Source: Aureococcus anophagefferens | Taxonomy: Eukaryota > Sar > Pelagophyceae > Pelagomonadales > Pelagomonadaceae | Length of the DNA: 64,000 nt | Direction: 5' to 3' | Assembly: GCF_000186865.1 (NCBI RefSeq) | Contig: NW_008705579.1 | Coordinates: 634,396-698,395, forward strand | Part shown: one piece after another, positions 39,704 to 47,801 of the stretch | Position numbering within the stretch: the stretch's first letter is position 1 | Layout of the letters: each line of letters starts with the position of its first letter | Notes under the pieces: generated by a model | What the model was told of the DNA's origin: nothing | Database searches by the model: none | The model's input: only the letters and a program-made list of their open reading frames with translations | Made by a program: the position numbers and the translations under genes

Positions 39704-41178
39704 ATGGCCGCCGCCGTCGCCGTCCCAGTCGACGCCCTGGGCAGCGCCCACGGCACAGTCGGCGCCCTGGCGGCGCCCGCAGCAACGCCGCTCAACACCC
39801 TAACAACACCCGCAGCACCGCCGCTCAACACCCTAACAACGCCCACAACACAGTCGACGTCGTCCCTGTCGACGCCCGCGGCGCTCTTCGCCGAGGCCGC
39901 GGCGCTGCGCGGCGACCGCGAGGCCTGCCTCGTCAAATGCCGGGTCCTCAACGACCGGTACCCGGCGCACGCGCGCGCCTGGGCGCTGCGGTCGACGCTC
40001 GAGCTCGACGCCGCGACGGCCCTGGGCTTCGCCGAGCGCGCCGCGGCGCTCAAGCCGGAGCTCCCGGACGCGGGAAAAGCGCTGCGGCTCGCGCTCACGC
40101 GCCGCGCCCGCGGTGTCGGCGGCGCGGCGGAGCGGGCCGCGCTCCTGGAGCGCGCCGCGCGCCTGCGCCCCGCGGACGCCGAGGCCTGGTTTCGCCTCGG
40201 CCGCTGCCACCGCGAGGCCAAGGACGCGGCCCGCGCCGCGGCCGCGTACCGCGAGGCCGCGGCGCTCGACCCGGACCACGAGCGCGCGACGTTCTGGCTC
40301 GCGGCCTGCGAGGGCCGCGCCGTCGCCGGGCCGCCGCTGGACCACGTGCGCCGCCTCTACGACGGCTACGCGGACCGCTACGACGACCACCTCACGTCGG
40401 CGCTCGGGAGCCGCGCGCCGCGGCTCGCGGCCGAGGCGCTCGCGCGCGCGTTATCGGACGGCCCGGCGGCGCGCGTCTTCGACCTGGGCTGCGGCACGGG
40501 CCTCTCGGGCCTCGCGCTCCGGGCCGCGGGCGTCGTCGGCGGGGACCTGTTCGGCGTGGACCTCAGCGAGGCCATGTGCGCGAAGGCGCGCGAGACGGGC
40601 GCGTACGCGTCCGTTCAAGCCGGCGAGCTCCGCGCGTTTTCCCGCGTCTCTTCGGACTTTTTCCCGCGGGGCTCGATGACGAAGAATTCGTCGGGCGGAC
40701 TGACATCGCGGCGCCGCAGCGATGCGGCGCCGCCCCTGATGACAACTCGACAATTCATATAGACTTCACCTTCCGCCGAGAGCTCGACGACGGTTCTTCG
40801 GGCGTTCCGAGCGTCCGGGGAGCGCCCCGACCCCCCCGCCGCGCAGGCGCGGCGCTCGAGGCGAGCGGCGGCGGCTACGACGCGTTGTGCAGCAGCGACA
40901 CGCTGCCCTACTTCGGCGACCTCGCGCCGTTCTTCGCCGCGGCCTTCGCGGCGGCGAACGCGGGCTGCGTGCTCGGCCTCACGCTCGAGGACACGCTCCC
41001 GGGCGCGGCCGCCGACTACCACGTCGCGCTGAGCGGCCGCTGCCGCCACGCGCCCGGGTACGCGACGTCCGCCGCCGAGGCCGCGGGCTGGGCGACCGTC
41101 GCCGCGACGTCGGCGACGCTCCGGCGCAACGCCGGCGCGGACGTCGCGGGCACGGTCTACGTGTTTCGTAAGCCCTAG
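39704..41178 (+). CDS. TPR-containing SAM-dependent methyltransferase (two exons)
   Basis: Exons 39704-40631 and 40847-41178 give 419 residues. The N-terminus carries a short imperfect repeat (PLNTLTTP twice). TPR-like helices cover about residues 60-205 (for example EAWFRLGRCHREAKDAARAAAAYREAAALDPDHE). A class I methyltransferase follows, with motif I VFDLGCGTGLSGLAL near 262, GVDLSEAM and LCSSDTLPYFGDL. The substrate is not evident; similar TPR-methyltransferases modify proteins or small molecules. The 215-nt intron (40632-40846) uses a GC donor and an AG acceptor; splicing gives GELRAALEASGGGYD, which matches the expected family pattern. Without splicing the frame stops in the intron at a TAG near 40760. 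Confidence 0.8.
39787..39842 (+). repeat. Short 33-nt tandem repeat in coding sequence
   Basis: The unit around CCGCTCAACACCCTAACAAC occurs at about 39787 and again 33 nt later. It encodes PLNTLTTP twice in the N-terminus of the TPR-methyltransferase. Confidence 0.65.
40708..40733 (+). repeat. Perfect 11-bp hairpin inside the 215-nt intron
   Basis: GCGGCGCCGCA and TGCGGCGCCGC form a perfect 11-bp stem over the loop GCGA. It lies in the middle of the intron 40632-40846 and would bring the splice sites closer together in the RNA. Confidence 0.75.
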
Positions 41179-41501
41179 TTGTGTGCGCTGGAGAAGATCG
41201 ACGTCGGCGCCCGCGTCCGCGCCTCGGGCTCGCCCGCGCCTCAGGCTCGCCCGCGCCTCAGGCTCCGCCGATCGGAAAGCCGTCTCCTTACATACAGGCT
41301 TACTAGCCTGAGTTCTACTACGCCCCTTGGAAGTACCTGAGGCCTACCTATGCCTCTCCCTCTCCCTCGGCGAGTCCCCGTCCGCGAGGTCTCCGGCGAG
41401 GCGCGGCCGCGCCTCGCTCGCCGGTGCGCGCCTCGCGCCGCGGCCGCCGACGAACCGGCCCACATCCACCTCGCGCGCGCGCGCTCCGCGGCCTCCGCGT
41501 G
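41179..41501. other. Convergent intergenic region with a 17-bp tandem repeat
   Basis: This 323-bp stretch lies between the 3-prime ends of the TPR-methyltransferase and the ABHD gene. It holds about three units of CGCCCGCGCCTCAGGCT (41214-41264). The rest is GC-rich and shows no gene. Confidence 0.6.
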
Positions 41502-42957
41502 TTAGCCGACCCTCGCCTCGCGCGCCGCCCCCGAGCCGACGGCGGCGAGGATGGCCGCGTTGCACGCTTCCGGGTTCTCGAGGTGGATCTGGTGGCCCGC
41601 GTCCGGCACGAGCACGAGCTCCGCGCCGAGGTCGGCGACCGCGCGCTCCGTGAGGCCGTTGAGCATCCAGTCGCGCTCGCCGTAGAGCACGGTCGTCGGC
41701 GGGAGCGACGGCGCGCGCGGGTCGTCGACGAGCGCGCGGCGCGCGTAGATGCCCCGCAGCGCGTCGTCGCGGTCCGCGGGCTTGAACAACGTCGTCAGCA
41801 CCCACTCGCTGCTCCCCGGCAGGGCGTTGATGTTGTAGAGGTAGTCGGCGAAGGCGTCGGGCACGTCGCCCGCCCGGCGGTACAAATGCTTGACGACGGG
41901 CCGCGCGCGCCGGCTCTGGTCGCCCAGGAGCCGGATGAGCCTGTGCCGAATTCAACCACTGGTTTGGGGGGTCCTGACCAAACTTGAGAATTCTCTAGCT
42001 CGGTCAAATCGAAGTCGATTCGGCTGATTTTTGGACAAATCGATTGCTCTCATCGAGTTCTCGAAGCCAAGCCGAAGAGTCCGGCGCAATCCGTTCAATT
42101 ACGCGCACATTGAAGTCGGGTTGAAGATTTGATTTCCACGCAGGGATGAGCGATTGGGGCGTGACGTGATAGTCCCACAACGCCACGAGCGGCCGCCCGA
42201 ACGAGAAGCACGCGTAGCGCGGCCGCGCCGCGGCGGCGAGCGCCGCTTCTAAAGCGTCGTCGTCCAGCCCCTCCGGGTGGCGCGGCACGCCCGCTGGCGA
42301 CACGAGGACGAGTTTGTCGACGGCGCCGGGGTGGCGCAGCGCGTAGTGCGCGGCCAGGAAGCCGCCGACGGAGTGGGCGACGAGCGTGAACGGCGCGCCC
42401 GCCGGCAGCACGCGCCGCCGCCAGGCCTCGAGCGAGTCCGTGAACCAGGCGACGGCGCCGTCGGCGACGTCGTCGTCGCCCGACGTCTCCGCGCGCGCGA
42501 GCGGCGTCGGCCGCGCCGCGCGCGCGAGCGGCGTCGGCCGCGCGGGGAACCCGCCCGGCCGGTCGCTGCAGCCCTGGCCGAGCCAGTCGAAGGCGAGGAC
42601 GCGGCGCCGCGCGTCGACGGCTAGAGTCTCCAGGTTCCGGAAGAAGACGCCCTTGCCCGCGCCGAAGCCGTGAGCGACGACGATCGGCGACGCCGTCTCG
42701 ACGCGCGGCGGGTCGACCGCGACCGTCGAGATCTTCACGGGGTGCGGGATCTGCGGGATGACGATCTCGGGCGCGAGCCGGTCGACGCGCGCCTTCGTCG
42801 TCGATTTGATGAGGAGCTCCTCCTCCGCCGCGAGCGCCTTGGCCAGGCGCGTCTGCTGCGTCGTCTGCGCGAAGAAGGTCGGCAGGAGGCTCCGGGGGAA
42901 GCGGCGCTCCCGGGGCGTCGCGGACGCGGCGAAGCGGCGGACGATCATGCGTCGCAT
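41502..42957 (-). CDS. Alpha/beta hydrolase of the ABHD4/ABHD5 (CGI-58) type (two exons)
   Basis: Exons 42957-42152 and 41940-41502 give 414 residues. IVVAHGFGAGKGVFFRNLE is the oxyanion region, LAFDWLGQGCSDRP is a standard ABHD strand, and VAHSVGGFLAAHYALRHP (near residue 190) holds the nucleophile Ser. YGERDWM and GHQIHLENPEA in exon 2 supply the acid and the His. The spliced junction reads YHVTPQSLIRLLGDQSRRARP, matching the conserved ABHD5 text. CGI-58 itself lacks the Ser; because this protein has it, an active lysophospholipase or N-acyl-phospholipid lipase such as ABHD4 is more likely. An Arg-rich N-terminus may target it to mitochondria. ATG 42957 is the first in frame. Confidence 0.9.
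41941..42151 (-). mobile_element. Introner B-type with two different ends (GC-AG, phase 2)
   Basis: A 211-nt insert is flanked by perfect GCTCATCC copies. On the minus strand it begins CTGCGTGGAAATC and ends GAATTCGGCACAG, so its two termini come from different terminus types and do not pair well. Splicing restores CAA TCG CTC ATC CGG in the ABHD frame. Confidence 0.92.
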
Positions 42958-43157
42958 GGGTGCTTCGGGTCCGAATCTCAAAGCTTAATCGTCCTCCATC
43001 GATTGGTTCCGAGGCGCGAGCAGATCTCAACCAGCTTTTTGAGGTTTGTTGTGGCAATTTGGACGGCGCGACGAGCTGCTGCGAGGAGCAGCCGCGCGCG
43101 GCCTCGAGCGCCGCGGCTAGATCACGCGCGCGCGAGCTGTAAAAAAAACAGCAGCAG
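42958..43157. promoter_or_regulatory. 200-bp divergent promoter region
   Basis: It lies between the ATGs of the ABHD hydrolase (minus) and the SLC6 symporter (plus). An inverted CCAAT box (ATTGG near 43004) is present. Confidence 0.4.
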
Positions 43158-45100
43158 ATGGACTACATGCCCGACCCCAGCGCGCCGTCGCCGCCGCCGC
43201 CGCGGCAGCAGTCGCCGCGGTCCGACGCGACCTTGACCGGCGCCACGCCGCCGCCGAAGCGGTCCAAGTGGAACTCGCGCACGGAGTTCCTGCTCGCCAC
43301 GGTCGGCAATTGTGTCGGCGTCGGCAACGTCTGGCGCTTCCCGTACCTGTGCTACCGCAACGGCGGCGGCTCGTTCCTCGTGCCCTACTTCCTCGCGCTC
43401 CTCCTGCTGGGCATGCCGCTCTTCCTCCTCGAGCTCGCGCTGGGCCAGCGCTTCGAACTGGGCGCGACGCACGCCTACGGCAAGCTGCACCGGCGGTTCC
43501 GGGGCGTCGGCGCCGCGGGCACCTTGATGGCCTACGTGTGCCTCTGGTACTACAACGTCATCCTCGCGTGGACCGTGGTCTACGCGGCGCACAGCCTGCG
43601 GCCGCGAGTGCCCTGGGGCGCGGACGGCGTCGACGCGGAGCGCTTCTGGGAGGCGCAGGTGCTCCACGAGTCGTCGGGCTTCGACGACTTCGGCGAGCGC
43701 GGGCCCGCGTCCGCGGCGCTCTTCTTCGCGCTCGTCCTCTCCTGGACGTGCCTGTTCCTCGCGACGCGGCACGGCGTCCACAGCGCGGGCAAGGTCGCGT
43801 ACGTCGCCGCGACGGCGCCCTACGGCATCCTCGTGTTGCTGGTGATCCGCGGGCTGACGCTCCGGGGCGCGGCCGAGGGCCTGAAATTCTACGTGAGGCC
43901 CGACGCGCGGAAGCTCGCGACGCCGCGGCCCTGGCTCGACGCGGCGAACCAGATCGTCTATAGCCTGGGCGTGGGCACGGGCCAGATGATCGCCTTCGGG
44001 AGCTACAACCCGGCCGACGAGGACGTCGTCGCGGACTCGCTCGCCATCGCCGGGGCAGGAAAAGAGTGCGACATTCCCAAGGCGCATCTCTCGGCCGTTT
44101 TCCGCTCGTTTCGGCTGATTTTCGGACGAGCGATCATCTCTCGGAGCGGTCTCGAAGCGTGGGTGCTTTTTCCGGAACGCGCGCGCGCGGACCACTCGCG
44201 TTGAAGCGAACTTGAATCACTCTTTACCCTGCCCAGGCCATCGCGGCGTTGAACTCGTGCACGTCGCTCTTCGCGGGCGTCGCGGTCTTCGCCATGCTCG
44301 GCCACAAGGCGCGGCGCGACGGCGCGGACGTCGGGGACGTCGTGGCGAGCGGCGAGGGCCTGGCCTTCGTCGCCTACCCCGACGGCTTATCTTCGTTGCC
44401 CGCCGCGGGGCTGTGGTCGTTCCTCTTCTTCGTCATGCTCTTCGCGCTGTGCCTGGATTCGGGCATGGCCATGCTCGAGTGCTGGACGACGATGCTGCGC
44501 GACTTCGGCGTCTTCTCCCACGACGCCGAGGAGCGGTGGACGGTGCTGGGACGGCGGCCGCGGAGCCAGGACGTGGTCGTCGGCGGCTCGTGTCTCTTCG
44601 GCTTCTGCGGAAGCCTGCTCTTCATCACGCGGCCGGGCATCTACTGGTTCGCGCTCGTGGACCGCTACGTCATGTGGGGCGTCTTCCTCGTCGCCGCCGT
44701 CGAGTGCTGCGGCGTCGCGCACGTCTACGGCGCGCGGCGCTTCGCGGACGACGTCCGGAAGGCGACGGGCCGGGCGGTGCCGCGCTTCTTCCTCTTCGCC
44801 TGGAGCTGGGGCACGCCGGCCTTCTGCGTCCTCCTCGCGGGCGCGTCGTTCCAGAGCGCCTTCGCGGACTCGACCTACGAGGGCGCGCGGTCGACGGCGA
44901 GCGCCAAGGCCATCGGGTTCCTGCTCATGGTCGGGCCCGCGTGCCTGATGGCCGGCGGCGCCTTCGAGCGGCCGTCGCCGTCCTACTGCGCCGTCGAGAA
45001 GCCCGCCGCGAGCGTCGAGCTCACGGCCGTCGCGGCCGCGTCGCCGACGAAGGGGGGCGGGCGGCTCGCGCGCGCGGCGTCGGGCGCCGAGTTCGTGTAA
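43158..45100 (+). CDS. SLC6-type sodium-dependent symporter (two exons, introner-split)
   Basis: Exons 43158-44042 and 44237-45100 give 582 residues. The family signature is strong: NCVGVGNVWRFPYLCYRNGG in TM1 (near residue 50), with the residues that bind sodium and substrate in LeuT-fold transporters. Twelve hydrophobic helices can be followed, including QIVYSLGVGTGQMIAFGSYN (TM6) and LDSGMAMLECWTTML (TM8). These carriers import amino acids or related amines with sodium. A proline-rich cytosolic N-terminus precedes TM1. The introner falls just before TM7 in phase 0, and the protein reads DSLAIAALNSCTSLF. The substrate cannot be assigned by eye. Confidence 0.93.
44043..44236 (+). mobile_element. 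Introner A-type acting as intron (GC-AG, phase 0)
   Basis: A 194-nt insert is flanked by perfect GCCATCGC copies (44043-44050 and 44237-44244). The ends are CGGGGCAGGAAAAG and CTTTACCCTGCCCAG. It lacks a few bases near the left side compared with other A-type copies (AAGGCGCATCTCTCGG). The frame is restored exactly. Confidence 0.93.
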
Positions 45101-45203
45101 TTTGTTTGAGGTTGAGAGTGCACTAGTGCATGACGATGGGCTGCTCATAGGGTTCCAGGGCTGCGATTCGGCCTGCGACGGCCGACGCCGCGCTGCCGAC
45201 GAG

Positions 45204-46058
45204 ATGACGGCCGCGTACCTGCTGCTGCTGCCGCTCCACGTCGCGGCGACCTGCACCGAGCCGGTCGAGACCTGGCTCCTGCACCACCGGCGGAGCGGCT
45301 CGACGAGCCTGCGCAACTGGCTGGCGAACCTCAGCGGCCCGAAGCGCTGGTTCTCGCTCCAGGTGTCGCCGCGCTACTTCAACGACACGGCGTCGGTGAC
45401 GCCCGCCTGCTGGGACCTGGGTGCGCGCTACCGCGCGCTGGGGCGGCCGGCGCCGCGCGCCGCGGCGACGGTCACGCACCTCCGGGAGCCCCTGGCGCGC
45501 GTCGCGTCGGAGTTCGCCTACCGCGGCCCCGCCGGCGACGCCGCCGAGGCCTGGCGCGCCTGGCTCTCGCCCGCGGCGCGCTGGTCGCGCGACGGCCTCT
45601 ACGGCCCGCCGGGCGGCCCGCGGGCGCGCTGGGCGCCCGTCGACGACTACTACGTGCGGAGCCTCGCGCCGCGGGGCTGCGAAGGCGCCTGCGCCCCGGG
45701 CCCCGCCTTCGGCCGCATGGGCACGCTCGGCTGCGAGGTGGCTTGGCCGCCGCCGCGCCTCGGCGACGGCGACCTCCGGCGCGCGATGGACGCCGTCGAG
45801 GGCCACGTCGACGCCGTCGTCGTCGCGGAGCTCTCCGGCGACCCGGCGCTCCACGCCTGGCTCCTCGAGGACGTCCTCGGGGGCTGCGTCCGGCCCGAGG
45901 CGCCGCGGCGGCCGCCGAGCATGAACGCGCGCAAGGCGCGCTTCGCGGCGCCGCCGGCCGCGGTCCTCCCGGAGCTGCGGCGGCGCAACGCGCTGGACCT
46001 CGCGCTCTACGCCTGGGCGCGGAACCGCACGGCACATCTCATAAACAAAAGTCGCTAG
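45204..46058 (+). CDS. Secretory-pathway sulfotransferase-like protein
   Basis: From ATG 45204 the product is 284 residues with a short signal peptide (LLLLPLHVAAT). HHRRSGSTSLRNWLANL (near residue 27) resembles the 5-prime-phosphosulfate-binding loop, and THLREPLARVASEFAY (near 92) is the 3-prime-phosphate motif RxPxxRxxS of PAPS-dependent carbohydrate sulfotransferases. The enzyme would sulfate a glycan or protein in the Golgi lumen. The C-terminus lacks a membrane anchor, so it may be soluble. Its stop codon TAG shares the palindrome CTAG with the stop of the convergent gene. Confidence 0.75.
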   Translation: MTAAYLLLLPLHVAATCTEPVETWLLHHRRSGSTSLRNWLANLSGPKRWFSLQVSPRYFNDTASVTPACWDLGARYRALGRPAPRAAATVTHLREPLARVASEFAYRGPAGDAAEAWRAWLSPAARWSRDGLYGPPGGPRARWAPVDDYYVRSLAPRGCEGACAPGPAFGRMGTLGCEVAWPPPRLGDGDLRRAMDAVEGHVDAVVVAELSGDPALHAWLLEDVLGGCVRPEAPRRPPSMNARKARFAAPPAAVLPELRRRNALDLALYAWARNRTAHLINKSR

Positions 46059-46741
46059 CAGTTCGTCGCGGAGCGGTCGTGGCAGAGGTTCGCGATGACG
46101 TGCGTGTACTCGCCGACGTCGACGCCGAGCTCCGCGGCGACGTGGTGGAGCGCCGTGGCGAAGAAGTGGATGTTCTTCGGGAAGATGGACGCGTTCTGCA
46201 TGCGGAGCACGGCCGTGCAGCAGAGCTTGCCGTCCTCGAGGAAGAGGTACAGCTCCCGGCAGCACTTCGTCTGGCCCTGGTCGCGCCAGTCGACGGCCTT
46301 GGAGCCCTCGGTCGCGAAGGGGATCGGGATCGTCGCGCGCTTCGAGTTGCCGTGGGTCTTAAGGCAGTCGATGGCGTTGGCGAGCTTCTCCGGCATGCCG
46401 TCGCGGTAGTCGCCCTGCGCGCCGCCGCGCTCCGGCGTCCGGTACTTGGCGACGTCCTCGTCGGTGACGGCGTGGCCCATGTTCCACTTCGTGTAGAACT
46501 CGAGCGCGTCCCGCGGGAACAATTCCGTCTCGACGAGCGCGGCCCCGGGCGACGACAGGTCCTCGATGACGGCCATGTAGTTGTGGACCGTGTAGTCGCC
46601 GCCGGCCTTCGTGAGCTCGCGGATGTCGGCGTAGAGGTCCTTCGCCGTCGCGTGGCGCGGCAGCAGGTGCTGCATGGGGCTGTAGACCATGGTGCGGCGG
46701 CCGGCGGCGCGGACGGTCGAGCTGAGAGCGGTGCGGAGCAT
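46055..46741 (-). CDS. Thymidylate-synthase-fold protein, short at the C-terminus
   Basis: From ATG 46741 the frame gives 228 residues with an amphipathic, mitochondrial-like N-terminus (MLRTALSSTVRAAGRR). The second half follows the thymidylate synthase / dCMP hydroxymethylase pattern: TKCCRELYLFLEDGKLCC where the catalytic Cys lies, then LRMQNASIFPKNIHFFATALHHVAAELGVDVGEYTH, matching the RSxDxxLGxPFNI and GDxH segments. The usual last 60-80 residues, which complete the folate and nucleotide sites, are absent. It may therefore be a divergent enzyme with another pyrimidine or folate-like substrate. Its stop overlaps the stop of the convergent sulfotransferase gene. Confidence 0.6.
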   Translation of the reverse strand: MLRTALSSTVRAAGRRTMVYSPMQHLLPRHATAKDLYADIRELTKAGGDYTVHNYMAVIEDLSSPGAALVETELFPRDALEFYTKWNMGHAVTDEDVAKYRTPERGGAQGDYRDGMPEKLANAIDCLKTHGNSKRATIPIPFATEGSKAVDWRDQGQTKCCRELYLFLEDGKLCCTAVLRMQNASIFPKNIHFFATALHHVAAELGVDVGEYTHVIANLCHDRSATNC

Positions 46742-46887
46742 CGAGCTGCCACAAGTCGCCGAATCGTCAACGCTAAAATCGTCTTTAATTGAAGGCAAAA
46801 GAGGAGCAACAACAACCGCGAAACTTTTGGTCACGAAAGCCCGCTCGTTCACAAGCTTCTCGAAGTCACGCCGCTGCCGCCGCCCAG
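46742..46887. promoter_or_regulatory. 146-bp divergent promoter region
   Basis: It separates the ATGs of the thymidylate-synthase-like gene (minus) and the GNAT gene (plus). It is AT-rich for this genome and contains CGCGAAACTTTTGG (46817-46830), a motif shared with other divergent regions. Confidence 0.45.
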
Positions 46888-47778
46888 ATGACGAAAACGA
46901 CGCTCATCCGCACGTTCCGCTGCGTCGCCAAGTCCCACGCCGTCGCCTGCTGGCGCATGATCAAGGGCGCGCGCACCCGCGTCGTGCGCAAGCCGCTGGC
47001 GCCGCGCGCCGCCCAGGCCCTGGCCCGCTGCGGCGGCGCCGCGCGCGTGCCGGGCCTCGACTACGACGGCGCCGACGCCGCCCCGGCGGCGCTCGCGCCG
47101 CGCGCCGCGGCCGGCGTCGGGCCCGCGACGGCCTGCGGGACGCTCGCGGCGCGCGCGGCGCTGCGGGCGCTCGCGACGCCCGCGCCCAAGGCCCGCGCGT
47201 CCGCGCCCGGCGCGCCGGCCAAGGCGGCGCGCGCGGGCGCGCGCGTCCGCGCCGCCCCCACGCGCCTCGACCTCTGCACGGGCCGGCCCGACGGCGCCTG
47301 GCGCGACCCGTCCGCGAAGAAGGCCGTGACCTTCACGTACGTGGGTCGCGGCGACGCCTTCGCCAACAAGCACGGCGACGCCTTCGCGGCCCTCTACTGC
47401 TCCATGCTCCCGCGCATCCCGAGCTGGCACGTGCGCGACGTCGTCGCGGAGCGCCTCGCCGGCGGCTTCTACGCGCTCGACGAGGCCGGCGCCGTCGTCG
47501 GGGGCCTCGTCTTCCGCCGCGCGGCCGCGGACTGCTTCGAGGTCTCCTTCCTCTGCGTCGCGTCGTCCCACGGCGGCGTCGGCGTCGGCTCGACGCTCGT
47601 CGACAAGCTCGCGGCCCTCGCGCGGCGCCGCCGCGTCGCGCGCGTCGTCACGCACGCGGACGAGGACGCGGTCTCCTTCTGGGCCGAGCACGGCTTCGCC
47701 AAGGCCCCCGTGCCCAAGAAGCTCGACAAGTGGATCAACCACTACTCGGCCTCGACCTTCATGGCCCTCGCGCCCTAG
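46888..47778 (+). CDS. GNAT-family N-acetyltransferase
   Basis: The 296-residue product has a basic Ala-rich N-terminal half (about 1-130) and a C-terminal GNAT domain. VSFLCVASSHGGVGVGSTLVDKLAALARRR holds the acetyl-CoA-binding motif (Q/RxxGxG/A, here SHGGVGVG), and VVTHADEDAVSFWAEHGF is the following strand-helix with the usual Phe/Trp-Gly. The arrangement is closest to GCN5/PCAF-like domains. The target may be histone tails or another protein; that is inference. The N-terminal Arg/Ala tract could be an organelle presequence or a nucleic-acid-binding tail. ATG 46888 is in frame with an earlier non-ATG start that I rejected. Confidence 0.78.
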   Translation: MTKTTLIRTFRCVAKSHAVACWRMIKGARTRVVRKPLAPRAAQALARCGGAARVPGLDYDGADAAPAALAPRAAAGVGPATACGTLAARAALRALATPAPKARASAPGAPAKAARAGARVRAAPTRLDLCTGRPDGAWRDPSAKKAVTFTYVGRGDAFANKHGDAFAALYCSMLPRIPSWHVRDVVAERLAGGFYALDEAGAVVGGLVFRRAAADCFEVSFLCVASSHGGVGVGSTLVDKLAALARRRRVARVVTHADEDAVSFWAEHGFAKAPVPKKLDKWINHYSASTFMALAP

Positions 47779-47801
47779 GGTGCGCCGCGTAAGGTCCGCC
47801 C

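Noticed and set aside
40632..40846. Possible C/D box snoRNA in the TPR-methyltransferase intron
   Set aside because: CTGATGA and CTGA strings are present, but the order and terminal stem needed for a C/D snoRNA are not.
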